Of a DNA stretch of 64,000 bases, positions 1 to 7,429 are shown in pieces (positions within the stretch are counted from its first letter, which is position 1; each line of letters opens with the position of its first letter). The stretch spans positions 1 to 64,000 of the forward strand of contig NZ_QJJU01000028.1 in NCBI RefSeq assembly GCF_003201655.1, written 5' to 3'. This DNA comes from Mycolicibacterium moriokaense. Lineage in GTDB: Bacteria; Actinomycetota; Actinomycetes; Mycobacteriales; Mycobacteriaceae. Made by a program: the position numbers and the translations under genes. The notes under the pieces were generated by a model, which did not search any database, had not been told where the DNA came from, and worked only from the letters and a program-made list of their open reading frames with translations.

Positions 1-93
1 CTCACCGGCCGGGACGGTCATGGTGACGTCTTCCCAGATTCGCTGGGGCCCGAAGGACTTAGTCAGCCCTTCAACCTGAATTCCAATGCCCAC
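1..93 (-). CDS. MceG/Mkl-like ABC transporter ATPase, N-terminal end (partial)
   Basis: Only the first 31 codons are inside the window; the gene runs off the left edge. The reading from a GTG at 93 contains EVQ-type and GLTKSFGPQRIWEDVT segments followed by VPAGE. This matches the start of the Mkl/MceG ATPase that energises Mce lipid importers in mycobacteria, where a very similar TKSFG..RIWEDVTLTIPAGE segment precedes the Walker A. The start is supported by a GAGAGGAG ribosome site about 8 bases upstream. The Walker motifs lie outside the window, so activity cannot be judged. An accessory mceG copy would suggest an mce operon to the left; that is inference. Confidence 0.75.
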   Translation of the reverse strand, partial: MGIGIQVEGLTKSFGPQRIWEDVTMTVPAGE

Positions 94-141
94 GCACCGA
101 ACTCCTCTCTCAATCGCGAATCGTCGACCCTCGCCCGAATG

Positions 142-642
142 TCAACGTAGGAGCGGGACCCGTCTCGGTATCTTGTCGAAGGCGTGACAAGCCTGCTCCA
201 CTTCAGCACATGCCACTGCACGACCGCTCTGTTGGTTACCCCAAAGCAGTTCTTTAAGTTTCGGCGCCGCAGACAACGGGTTGACCCGTGGCGCGGACAG
301 AGCCCGGATGGCATCGGGCAACAGGAAGCCTTCGATGAGGCGACGAAGATACGGCTCCTCCTCATGGCAAGCATACGAGTCCAGCCATGTTACGCACAGT
401 TGCACCAGACGGGGCCGCAGCGGGATCCCTTTGACAGCAATCAGTTTGAGTAGGTGGTGAATCGCCGCGAACGTGTCCCCGGCGCCGGTCGTAACGAAGG
501 CGTAGTTGCGGTCAAGGCGGTTCAGATGTGGCTTGGCTACCTCAATCAGCGCCCAGGCCAGGTTGGTCTCTTGGACGTTTTGCACTGCGATCAATCCAGG
601 GCTCGGTGCTTCATTCGGGCGCCAAGTTGGAGCCGTTTCCAT
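142..642 (-). CDS. conserved-looking hypothetical protein, 166 aa
   Basis: Not recognised. From the ATG at 642 the product starts METAPTWRPNEAPSPGL and is a soluble, probably mostly helical protein with no membrane segment or signal peptide. It has a Trp/His/Cys-rich middle (LCVTWLDSYACHEEEPYLRRL). A second ATG one codon upstream, at 645, is also possible. The gene overlaps the end of the small upstream gene (611-790) by about 32 bases in the same direction. Together with the genes at 855 and 1061 this makes a compact leftward cluster of small unknown genes. Codon composition looks normal for the neighbourhood, which supports it being real. Confidence 0.55.
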   Translation of the reverse strand: METAPTWRPNEAPSPGLIAVQNVQETNLAWALIEVAKPHLNRLDRNYAFVTTGAGDTFAAIHHLLKLIAVKGIPLRPRLVQLCVTWLDSYACHEEEPYLRRLIEGFLLPDAIRALSAPRVNPLSAAPKLKELLWGNQQSGRAVACAEVEQACHAFDKIPRRVPLLR

Positions 643-790
643 CATGAGAAGCCCGCATGAGCACGAGTTCCCACGGACAGACCACCCGGGAGGTGCCCTC
701 ACTCGTCTTGAGCTGAATCAGCACGGTGCCCACGTCCGTGACTGTGCCGACATGCGAACCCTCGCGAACCCTGTCGCCTATCTGAAACAT
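611..790 (-). CDS. small KOW/SH3-like hypothetical protein, 59 aa
   Basis: A 60-codon frame starts at ATG 790, which follows GAGGTGG about 8 bases upstream. The product reads MFQIGDRVREGSHVGTVTDV, then a beta-rich stretch (GTVLIQLKTSEGTSRVVCPW) and ends in LAPE. IGDRV...GTVTDVG...V is the pattern of small SH3-like/KOW barrels common as single-domain proteins in actinobacteria. Its stop lies inside the start of the following gene, suggesting translational coupling. The gene at 855 has a related GDTVLP...GIIVGTD layout, so the two may be distant paralogues. Function unknown. Confidence 0.6.
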   Translation of the reverse strand: MFQIGDRVREGSHVGTVTDVGTVLIQLKTSEGTSRVVCPWELVLMRASHDGNGSNLAPE

Positions 791-854
791 AATTTTTCCA
801 CCTCTACGGACTCCAACACGTTGTTGGCGCGTGCATTACTAGCCGAACGCTGCG

Positions 855-1064
855 TCATTGTTGCCATGACCCGTCGTAGTCGAGTCGCGGGACAGTCAAT
901 TCACGGCGCATATGCCAGCCGAGTGTGTCTCTGCCGTCGCGCCAATAGACCTTGTATCTGTCCGTATCTGTCCCGACGATGATGCCGGCGCCGCGCGCGC
1001 GGTCGGCTCGCGGCAGTACGGTATCGCCGATGACCGGCATGCGTGGACTGCGTCCGACAATCAT
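855..1064 (-). CDS. small SH3-like hypothetical protein, 69 aa
   Basis: The frame begins at ATG 1064, which overlaps the TGA of the upstream gene in an ATGA arrangement (1061-1064); coupling to that gene is therefore likely. The product contains GDTVLPRADRARGAGIIVG followed by DRYKVYWRDGRDTLGW, a small beta-barrel-like pattern similar to the protein at 611-790. An internal ATG at 1040 (MPVIGDTV) is an alternative start. No membrane segment, signal peptide or catalytic motif is visible. I cannot assign a function. Confidence 0.55.
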   Translation of the reverse strand: MIVGRSPRMPVIGDTVLPRADRARGAGIIVGTDTDRYKVYWRDGRDTLGWHMRRELTVPRLDYDGSWQQ

Positions 1065-1249
1065 GTCCGCCCCACCCCCGGCCGATGCTTAATCTCAGCG
1101 ACGAACTGACGTCTATGATCGTCGATTACGTCCCAAGAAAAGGGACCGCGCAATTGCGTAATGCCGAGCGTGTGGACGGTGCGGCGCGCTTCTTCCTCCG
1201 AGCCGATGTTCGCTAGCAGCCGGCCGTCACTAGTGATGAGGGTCCACAT
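1061..1249 (-). CDS. small hypothetical protein, about 62 aa
   Basis: The most protein-like part of this frame starts at ATG 1249 (MWTLITSDGRLLANIGSEEE) and ends in a stop that overlaps the ATG of the 855-1064 gene. The same frame stays open upstream to about 1597, with ATGs at 1309 (MPNQAPRD) and further out, so the true start is uncertain. None has a strong ribosome site directly before it. A good AAGGGAG site lies near 1420 but serves a different frame. A perfect 14-bp palindrome, CTTGCGCGCGCAAG (1470-1483), sits about 220 bases upstream and could be an operator for the cluster. Confidence 0.45.
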   Translation of the reverse strand: MWTLITSDGRLLANIGSEEEARRTVHTLGITQLRGPFSWDVIDDHRRQFVAEIKHRPGVGRT

Positions 1250-1490
1250 AGCTATCGCCGTAGCTGGTACGGGGCCGGCGAGCGAGTCTCTTGGAGCCTG
1301 ATTAGGCATCGTGTGCCTAGCGCCGTCAAGCCTGTGCCGCATGGCCATTGTCGCCGAGGTGATCCTGCGGGCGTCGAACATCGCAGTCCCGGAGTTTGTC
1401 CGATTGTCATCTGTGCGGCTCCCTTCACTCTTACCCGGAGAGCACATGCTGACGGTAATGATACGATAGCTTGCGCGCGCAAGCAAGCAT

Positions 1491-1690
1491 TTTCGAGATT
1501 GCCGCAAAGAAGCAGCACGTACAGCGGGGTGCTTCCCGACAAGATCAGCATCTTCCGCGGGCCAATCACGCGGCTCGCAGCCGGCGACACCGATCACCTA
1601 CACCGCGAGATCAAACATGTCGTGCTCCACGAGATCGCGCATCACTTCGGGATCAGCGACGAGCGATTGATTGAGCTCGACCGCTACTGA
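1491..1690 (+). pseudogene. 5'-truncated metallopeptidase-family (HEIAHHFG) gene remnant
   Basis: The last 55 or so codons read SGVLPDKISIFRGPITR, then VVLHEIAHHFGISDERL and LIELDRY. This is the C-terminal half of the small actinobacterial metallopeptidase family, whose members are about 115-150 aa and carry GGVLPDRITIFRGP plus a zinc-binding HExxHHFG motif. Upstream of RSSTYSGVLPD the frame stays open but no longer looks like the family, and the palindromic CTTGCGCGCGCAAG sits close to the point where similarity is lost. The zinc motif is intact but the N-terminal half is missing, so I call it a remnant. The rest of 1691-1971 shows no gene. Confidence 0.6.
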
Positions 1691-1971
1691 CGTGGTGCTA
1701 CTGCTCCGGACGTTGTGCTGCTGCTCCGCAGGGCAGCCGGACCGGCGGCACGCAATCATCGCCGCCCTGACTGCCCTATTTAGCCTCGAAGTTTGTGCGC
1801 ATTTGCAATTCATTCATCTAGCTATGTGAGGTGCACGTTGACGCCTCGTTGTTGGGTCTGAGGGAGTCCGTCGCTGACCGGCGAGGTGGTGCCTACACCG
1901 GTCAGGGACGTTCGTACACAGATCGGTCCAAGCCGATTGACATAGCCCAGCCCTGCCGCGCACCCGTGCAG

Positions 1972-2781
1972 CTAGATGGTGAGCACGCCGCAATGATCGG
2001 GCGGCGCAACGGACCTCGATAGCTTGCGGCTGCTCCATCGGTGCACCGCCGAACGCGCGACGAGCGCGATCAGCGCTGTGGCCAGTCCTGCAACCGGGGC
2101 GCCCGCCGAGAACCCGATCAGGGCGTTGTAGCCGAACGCGACGCCGCTGGCCAGCAGCATCAGCCGCAACGGTGTCCAGTGCTCCCCGGGCAAGCGGAAC
2201 CGGGTGGACAGCAGGACGCCCAGGGCCAAAGCAACGACGTGCCCGGTGGCGGTGAAGTCGAAGCTGGCCAAGGACGTCGCGACCAGCGCGGCGTTGGCCA
2301 GCCAAAAACACACCCACGCCAACCGCCACCACGTAGGTATGGCGGCGGTGAGGGTGCCCAGCACCGCCGCGGCGCCATAGCTGATCCCGACGTCGCTGGC
2401 ATCAGCGATCGACGCTGGTAGCCAACCCGCTACGATCGCGGCGGCCAGCACGGCGGCGATGATCAGGGTCGCCCCGACATGACCGACCATGAACGCGACA
2501 ACGAGACCCTTTCCGCGCCAGAGCAATTCGCCGAGAGCAAGCAGGCACACCAGTCCCGGCAGCCAGACGTAGATGCGATCGTCGCCGGTGACGAAGGCGC
2601 TGGCGATCAGCGTGCCCAGAGGCCCGCGCGCGAGGTTGTGCAAGTTGGTGCTCACGTGATCGATCACGCGGTACTGCGCCTGCGGGCCCAGCACCACCAA
2701 CACCGCGGCGACGATCATCAGCATCACCGCGTAGGCCGCGGTGACACGCACCATCGCCAGCCCCGACAACACTCGTGACAC
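1972..2781 (-). CDS. rhomboid-like integral membrane protein
   Basis: This 269-aa protein has six or seven hydrophobic segments. Between them lie motifs typical of rhomboids: VGHVGATLI (a His in an early membrane helix), SDVGISYGAAA (the GxSx serine position, G-I-S-Y) and GHVVALALGVLLS (His followed by small residues in a late helix). In active rhomboids the Ser and the late His form the catalytic pair in the membrane, so protease activity is plausible. Many mycobacterial relatives are only annotated as rhomboid-like. The C-terminal tail is basic and cytoplasmic in a simple topology. It is a single leftward gene with no obvious operon partner. Confidence 0.65.
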   Translation of the reverse strand: MSRVLSGLAMVRVTAAYAVMLMIVAAVLVVLGPQAQYRVIDHVSTNLHNLARGPLGTLIASAFVTGDDRIYVWLPGLVCLLALGELLWRGKGLVVAFMVGHVGATLIIAAVLAAAIVAGWLPASIADASDVGISYGAAAVLGTLTAAIPTWWRLAWVCFWLANAALVATSLASFDFTATGHVVALALGVLLSTRFRLPGEHWTPLRLMLLASGVAFGYNALIGFSAGAPVAGLATALIALVARSAVHRWSSRKLSRSVAPPDHCGVLTI

Positions 2782-3193
2782 AGGATCGACCGTGCCAATG
2801 GCGCGTTACCGCCGTGAGTCATGCCTGGCAATTCCGCGAAATATTTTCCAGCGTCCCTCATCGCTAGACGGGCCCGCCCAACGCTGTCACTGGGGCGGAT
2901 TTGGTGTCTGCAAGCAGGGGCCTCTTCCGGTGTCGTTGCATGCCCCAGAAACGTGTGATCTGCGCTGATGCTCCTGGCGCTGGCATTGACATTTGTGCGT
3001 GTTGTGCACGCCTGGGTGCCAACGCCGTGACAATCACTGTCACTGTCGCGACAAATTCTGGGCGGCCGGCATCGACCCGTGCGGCATCGCGACGGTGCTG
3101 TAGATGGTCTCGTCGGTCAATGGCGCCTCAGAGCGGAGACTGAGGCGGGTACACCGTGATGAGGTGGTCCTCGAAGGCGAAAAGGGTGGCGTG
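2782..3193. other. intergenic region with a short inverted repeat
   Basis: There is no convincing gene in this 412-base divergent interval between the rhomboid-like gene and the NADH dehydrogenase gene. It holds an inverted repeat GTGACA-N5-TGTCAC at 3027-3043, about 150 bases upstream of the dehydrogenase start, which could be a regulator site. The remaining sequence is slightly richer in A/T than its surroundings. Confidence 0.4.
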
Positions 3194-4567
3194 ATGGGTG
3201 ACGGACGAAAACGCGTGTTGATCATCGGGGGTGGATTCGGAGGGTTGTTCTGCGCGCGCAGGCTAGGACGTGTCGACGTCGACGTCACGCTGCTTGATCG
3301 CGCCGCGTGCCACGTGTTCCAGCCGCTGCTCTACCAGTGCGCCACCGGGACGCTGAGCATCGGCCAGATCAGCCACTCGCTGCGCGAGGAGCTCGCGCGT
3401 CACCGCAACGTCACCACCCTGCTCGGCGAGGCGGTCGACCTCGACGCCGACGCACGCCGGGTCACTGCCCGCCGCCCCGACGAGTCCACGTTCACGCTCG
3501 ACTACGACGTGCTGATAGTCGCCGTCGGAATGCGTCAGTCGTATTTCGGTCAAGAGGGATTCGCGCAATGGGCTCCGGGCATGAAGACCCTCGATGACGC
3601 ACTCAGCGTGCGCCGCAGGCTGTTTGGCGCATTCGAGATGGCCGAGACTCTCCCTCCGGGACCGCAGCGCGACGCGTGGCTGACCTTCGCCGTAGCCGGT
3701 GGCGGCCCGACCGGTGTGGAGCTAGCCGGGCAGATCCGGGACATGGCTACTCGAGCCCTGGCCAATGAGTTCCACAGCATCGAGCCCCACGACGCGCGGG
3801 TACTGCTCTTCGACGGGGGAAGCTGCGTCCTGGGCAGCTTCGCGCCGGCCCTCACCGACAAAGCAACGAAGATCCTGCAGCATCTGGGCGTCGAACTGCA
3901 CATGGGTGTGCACGTCACCGACGTGCGACACAACGGCGTGACCGTCACACCGAAGGCGGGCGGGGCGCCCGAGGACTTTGCGGCCAGGACCGTGTTGTGG
4001 ACGGCGGGGGTGGAGGCCGTGCCATTCGCGCGGCGTATCGCCACAGTGCTCGACGCCAAATCCGACCACGCCGGACGCATCGCGGTGACAGCCGACCTGT
4101 CTGTGCCCGGGCATCCGGAGATCTTCGTCATCGGTGACCTCGTCGGCCGCGATAACCTGCCGGGCGTGGCTGAGAACGCCATGCAGGGCGGAATCCACGC
4201 GGCCGCCTGCGTTCGGCACGATCTCGGCGGCAAGCCCCGTCCGCACTACCGTTACCGCGACCTCGGCTCGGCGGCCTACATCTGCCGAGGACACGCCCTG
4301 CTGCAAGCCGGTCCCGTCAAGCTGTCCGGGTTCATCGGCTGGCTGGCCTGGGGACTCATCCACATCGCATTTCTCACCGGCATGGAGAACCGCATCAGCA
4401 CCGTCGCCACATGGCTGGCCACGATCGCCCGCGCCCGCCGCACCGACCGAACATTCACCCTCGGTAGCACCACGTCACCCGAGCATCCCTATACCTGGCT
4501 GAAGTTCGTGCACCCCAACATGCTTCACCCGACGCATCATTCCGACGAGGCGGCACCCACACCGTAA
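3194..4567 (+). CDS. ndh: type II NADH dehydrogenase (NDH-2)
   Basis: Single-subunit, non-proton-pumping NADH:menaquinone oxidoreductase. The 457-aa product has an N-terminal FAD Rossmann motif (LIIGGGFGGLFCARRL, residues ~8-23) and CHVFQPLLYQCATG, the quinone/FAD-side signature of NDH-2. A second dinucleotide motif, FAVAGGGPTGVELAGQ (~165-180), binds NADH. Further motifs are VLWTAGVEAVPFA, IFVIGDLVG (second FAD contact) and GVAENAMQGG. The C-terminal part has a hydrophobic amphipathic region (GFIGWLAWGLIHIAFLTG) that anchors it to the inner membrane. I chose ATG 3194 because it is followed directly by GDGRKRVLIIGGG and preceded by an AAAGGG site; GTG 3191 is equally possible. It is an additional respiratory gene in an accessory region and stands alone. 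Confidence 0.9.
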   Translation: MGDGRKRVLIIGGGFGGLFCARRLGRVDVDVTLLDRAACHVFQPLLYQCATGTLSIGQISHSLREELARHRNVTTLLGEAVDLDADARRVTARRPDESTFTLDYDVLIVAVGMRQSYFGQEGFAQWAPGMKTLDDALSVRRRLFGAFEMAETLPPGPQRDAWLTFAVAGGGPTGVELAGQIRDMATRALANEFHSIEPHDARVLLFDGGSCVLGSFAPALTDKATKILQHLGVELHMGVHVTDVRHNGVTVTPKAGGAPEDFAARTVLWTAGVEAVPFARRIATVLDAKSDHAGRIAVTADLSVPGHPEIFVIGDLVGRDNLPGVAENAMQGGIHAAACVRHDLGGKPRPHYRYRDLGSAAYICRGHALLQAGPVKLSGFIGWLAWGLIHIAFLTGMENRISTVATWLATIARARRTDRTFTLGSTTSPEHPYTWLKFVHPNMLHPTHHSDEAAPTP

Positions 4568-4707
4568 AACATCGGGACACGCGCCTTGGTCTACACGGCA
4601 GCGAACGACGCCAACCACACAGTGCAGCCGAGCTATGGCACCCGATCCGGTTTCGCGGGTTGGTTGACGACGCCAGGAACAACCACGGAGGAAGTCGCCT
4701 CCCAGGG

Positions 4708-4875
4708 TCAGGAGGCTTCGGCGCGCACGTCGCGCAGCGTGGTTTCGCGTAGCAGCTGCGCGACGCTCACGTCTCGCCGCTGAGCCTCGCCCTTGATGGT
4801 GTCGAGGTCGTCGGGGGTGAACCGAACGTACACACCCTCCGTGAGCTGCCGGGTTTCAGTTCCCCTGGCTCCCAT
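4708..4875 (-). CDS. ribbon-helix-helix-type small DNA-binding protein, 55 aa
   Basis: A 55-aa frame starts at ATG 4875 with GAGGAG 7 bases upstream. The product contains a beta-strand-like segment (VYVRFTPDDL), then DTIKGEAQRRDVSVAQLLRE and a final helix. The pattern strand - helix - turn with S/VAQ - helix is that of MetJ/Arc ribbon-helix-helix proteins, such as antitoxins or plasmid repressors. It is divergent from the HTH gene at 5065. The shared upstream region carries two near-perfect palindromes (4943-4962 and 4996-5015), so autoregulation is likely. No toxin gene follows it. It could instead be a mobilisation or copy-control accessory protein. Confidence 0.6.
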   Translation of the reverse strand: MGARGTETRQLTEGVYVRFTPDDLDTIKGEAQRRDVSVAQLLRETTLRDVRAEAS

Positions 4876-4942
4876 TGCTGACTCCTCTGGCGCCGTCGTG
4901 ATGGTCTGCGCAGCGGTGCGCGTGCTGCTAGTTTACGACATA

Positions 4943-4962
4943 ATGCCGTTAATTAGCGACAT
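4943..4962. promoter_or_regulatory. palindromic operator copy 1
   Basis: ATGCCGTTAATTAGCGACAT is an imperfect 20-bp palindrome (the two halves differ at two symmetric positions) centred on TTAATTA. It lies in the divergent region between the RHH gene and the 5065 gene. A second copy is 53 bases downstream. Confidence 0.55.
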
Positions 4963-4995
4963 CGAGGGTGCTCAGATTTGCGGGATGTCGCTAAG

Positions 4996-5015
4996 ATGCC
5001 GTTAATTAGCGGCAT
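4996..5015. promoter_or_regulatory. palindromic operator copy 2
   Basis: ATGCCGTTAATTAGCGGCAT is almost perfectly palindromic and repeats the site at 4943. A half site, GATGTCGCTAAG, lies just before it (4984-4995). A more degenerate version, TGCTGCTAGTTTACGACAT, overlaps the region just before copy 1. The spacing of 53 bases puts the two main copies about five helical turns apart. Confidence 0.55.
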
Positions 5016-5064
5016 AATGGCCTAAAGACACCCGCGTTGTGCGGATCACGTTCACGGATCGAGG

Positions 5065-5499
5065 ATGACGCAGCCCAAGCAGCCGCCCCCAGGTGTGGAG
5101 ACGGCACCACAGGGACCCGTGGTGCCGTTGCAGGAGGCTGTCGCCCAGCTGGGCAAGGACCCGCGCACCCTCATGCGCGCGATCACCGACGGCCGGCTTC
5201 GCGGCGGTGCCATTCCGCGGCGCGAGCGCCTGCGCTGGTACGTCTACGCCGACGAGTTGCCCAGCGCGGCGGTGACTGCGGCCACTCCCCCGGCCGCCAA
5301 TGTGCAGGACTTGCGAGCGCAGGTTGTGTCGCTGTCGGAGGCCAACCGGCTGCTGATCGCCGCCCAGCAGGAGTTACTCGACGCCGACCGGGCGACCAAC
5401 GACGCTGCCGAGAAGTACCGCGCGGTGGCACGGAACTACCTCGACGCGCTGGCGCAGTTCATGACGCCTGGCCATCTGGGCGATATGGCGGATCTCTAG
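5065..5499 (+). CDS. HTH plus coiled-coil plasmid protein, 144 aa
   Basis: The N-terminal half contains VPLQEAVAQLGKDPRTLMRA, then ITDGRLRGGAIPR and LRWYVYADELP. This is a winged-helix/excisionase-like DNA-binding domain of the MerR-like type, with a Trp-Tyr wing. It is followed by a Pro/Ala linker and a long helix (VQDLRAQVVSLSEANRLLIA onwards) rich in Leu/Ala/Glu heptads, probably a coiled coil. The start at ATG 5065 gives a full-length domain. It is transcribed away from the RHH gene across two palindromic operators. It lies next to the partition genes, so a role in plasmid replication or partition control is plausible but not shown. Confidence 0.6.
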   Translation: MTQPKQPPPGVETAPQGPVVPLQEAVAQLGKDPRTLMRAITDGRLRGGAIPRRERLRWYVYADELPSAAVTAATPPAANVQDLRAQVVSLSEANRLLIAAQQELLDADRATNDAAEKYRAVARNYLDALAQFMTPGHLGDMADL

Positions 5500-5642
5500 A
5501 ACGTCAGAAGCGCCTGCCACCTGCGCCAACTGTGCCTCCTGCTCCACAAATCGCTGGCGGTACAGAGCATTTCGCGACGTAGCCTCGGGTCCGTTTGTCC
5601 AGCTCGGCGCTCTTCACTATTGCTAGTTGAGCGATGGCCGCC

Positions 5643-5659
5643 GATAACTATTTGTTATC
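5643..5659. terminator. hairpin between convergent genes
   Basis: GATAAC-N5-GTTATC forms a short hairpin in the 193-base gap between the rightward 5065 gene and the leftward parB1 gene. It has no clear T-run, so a bidirectional terminator role is only suggested by its position. Confidence 0.3.
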
Positions 5660-5692
5660 GCAGCAACTCGGGTGAAAGCCCAGATCAACCGC

Positions 5693-6547
5693 CTAGGACA
5701 CTGGCGCTCTGTCAGTGCGTTCGGCCAGTAGCGCCAAGAGTTTGTGCACGCCTGTGCTCCCCAGATAGCCGTGCAGGGCATCGGCGAGACCCTGGGGGTT
5801 GTGGTCGAATTCGCGCAAGGCCTTCGCCACGATGCGTGACGGCGAGCTATTGCTGGAGCCACTCCCCTGCTCCGGCTTGGGTTTCCGGTCCAGCGCTGCT
5901 TGCCAACGCGCCACCTGCTCCTCGTGCGGCACCCGGGCCAGGTTTCGCGCTTCCCGGATCGCGAGCTCGCCGCGGCGCAGCGCGGTTTGCAATTCCGGGG
6001 CCAACTCGAGCAGGGCTCGCCGCTGCGACACCCACGCCGGTGTCTTCCGCAGCCGAGCGGCCGCGTCGATTCCCTGACCGCACTCTTGTACAAGGGCCTC
6101 GACTGCTCGGGCTTCCTCGATGACGTCGAAATCTTGACGGTCAACATTCTCCGCGATCGACGCCGAGATCAGGGTGACGCGGTCGCGGGCGATCTCGTCG
6201 TTGACGACAACGTCCAGATCGATGCGGCCAAACTTGTGCGCGGCGGCCAGCCGGCGGCAGCCGTTGATCACCACATAGCGGGTGGCGATGGCGTCCTCGG
6301 GATACAGCAGCTGATACGCCTTCGCGGTCACCACGACTGCCGGCTGCAGCTGCATGTCGGCGATCGATGCCAGATTCTCGAGGTTCCCGACGTCATCGCG
6401 TGGGTTGCGGGGATTCGGGGTCAGGTCACTCAGCGCAGCGGAACGGCTCGGGGCCGCGTCGGTTCGGCTGACGTGATGCTCGACCGGCGACTTGTCGCCG
6501 ACGGCGGCGGCAAGGTCGGCGAGATTGGTGCGTTGTCCGCGTGCCAT
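5693..6547 (-). CDS. parB1: ParB/Spo0J-family partition protein (system 1)
   Basis: This 284-aa DNA-binding and CTPase-type partition protein has the family layout. A short N-terminal tail is followed by an LTPNPRNPRDD segment (like the PNPxQPR box), a basic INGCRRLAAAHK motif (like GERRxxAA, the nucleotide-binding C-motif) and SIAENVDRQDFDVIEEARAV (like ENLQRxDLNPxEEA). An HTH region follows (AAARLRKTPAWVSQRRALLE) and then a C-terminal domain. Its start overlaps the parA1 stop in a TAATG arrangement, so the two are translationally coupled in one leftward operon. Its binding site is probably the 18-bp palindrome found at 7394, 9314 and 9357; that is inference. Confidence 0.85.
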   Translation of the reverse strand: MARGQRTNLADLAAAVGDKSPVEHHVSRTDAAPSRSAALSDLTPNPRNPRDDVGNLENLASIADMQLQPAVVVTAKAYQLLYPEDAIATRYVVINGCRRLAAAHKFGRIDLDVVVNDEIARDRVTLISASIAENVDRQDFDVIEEARAVEALVQECGQGIDAAARLRKTPAWVSQRRALLELAPELQTALRRGELAIREARNLARVPHEEQVARWQAALDRKPKPEQGSGSSNSSPSRIVAKALREFDHNPQGLADALHGYLGSTGVHKLLALLAERTDRAPVS

Positions 6548-7260
6548 TAGTGGCCTCCCCCGATGTTGAGTTCGAGTGCGAATTTGTAGAAATCCTCGCG
6601 CGCCTGCAGTGCCACCCGGTTCAGCGGATACTCGGTGACCACCAGCCCGTCGGCGCTGGCGCGGGCGTGCAGCTTGTAATGGCGGATCACGGTGTTGGCC
6701 AGTGGCCAGCCGTTGGCTTTCACGAAGTCCTTGGTCTGGTTGAGGTCTTGGAATCCGTCGCGGGGGTCCCAGTTGTTGATCACGACGGTGTAGCGCAGCC
6801 CGCGGGGCTGCAGCACCTTGGTGATGGTGCGCGCCGTCGGGTCGAAGCTGAGCGGCTCGGTCTCGATCGGGACGATGACTTGGTCGGCCATGTCGAGCAC
6901 TGCCCGCAGCACGTCGGCGGCCGGCCCCTTTCCGAGCGGATCGGAGTGGTCGTCGTCGGCCTCCAGGTCGATCCAGCCTGGGGTGTCGACGTAGACGTGC
7001 TCGATGCCGGGCAGGTCCTTGATCTTCTTCAGCCCGTCGATATCGTCATGCGCCTGGGCGATGTGAAATGGCAGATCGTTCATTCGCGATGCCCACCACA
7101 CGGCCGAGCCCTGTGGGTCGACCGACAGCGCCAGCACCGGTGAACTCGCGTCGGGGTCATCGCCGCGGTTGCAGACGTCAGCGGTCACCGCGGCCAGGTT
7201 GACCGAGATGGTGCTTTTGCCGACGCCGCCCTTTTGATTGAGAACGACATGCACAGCCAT
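6547..7260 (-). CDS. parA1: ParA-family partition ATPase (system 1)
   Basis: The 237-aa Walker-type ATPase starts MAVHVVLNQKGGVGKSTISV with a deviant Walker A (KGGVGKST, residues ~10-17). It continues with an ALSVDPQGSAVWW box, a Walker B-like stretch (HVYVDTPGWI) and VIVPIETEPLSFDP. There is no N-terminal HTH, so it belongs to the short ParA type and regulation of the operon probably rests with ParB. It moves plasmid copies on the nucleoid together with ParB1. A GGAAGGG site precedes the ATG. The nearest copy of the 18-bp palindrome is about 135 bases upstream. Confidence 0.85.
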   Translation of the reverse strand: MAVHVVLNQKGGVGKSTISVNLAAVTADVCNRGDDPDASSPVLALSVDPQGSAVWWASRMNDLPFHIAQAHDDIDGLKKIKDLPGIEHVYVDTPGWIDLEADDDHSDPLGKGPAADVLRAVLDMADQVIVPIETEPLSFDPTARTITKVLQPRGLRYTVVINNWDPRDGFQDLNQTKDFVKANGWPLANTVIRHYKLHARASADGLVVTEYPLNRVALQAREDFYKFALELNIGGGH

Positions 7261-7393
7261 AGGAGGCCCTTCCGTATGCTTCCCCCGCGCGAATCGCGGA
7301 GTACTTCGGATGAAGACGGCGCTAGCGTACGACGCCGGTCGTAATTTGGCGCGGTGACACGCCCCGACTCGCCGGTGGAGAACCGCAGTTGCT

Positions 7394-7411
7394 GATTAAC
7401 CGCGGTTAATC
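7394..7411. promoter_or_regulatory. 18-bp perfect palindrome copy 1 (candidate parS)
   Basis: GATTAACCGCGGTTAATC is a perfect palindrome. Identical copies are at 9314-9331 and 9357-9374, so the 18-bp site occurs three times within 2 kb and I did not see it elsewhere in the window. This copy is in the divergent region upstream of parA1, 18 bases before the octad array. It is the best candidate for a ParB1 site or a partition operator. Confidence 0.6.
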
Positions 7412-7429
7412 GGTGGCTCGCGGCGTCGT

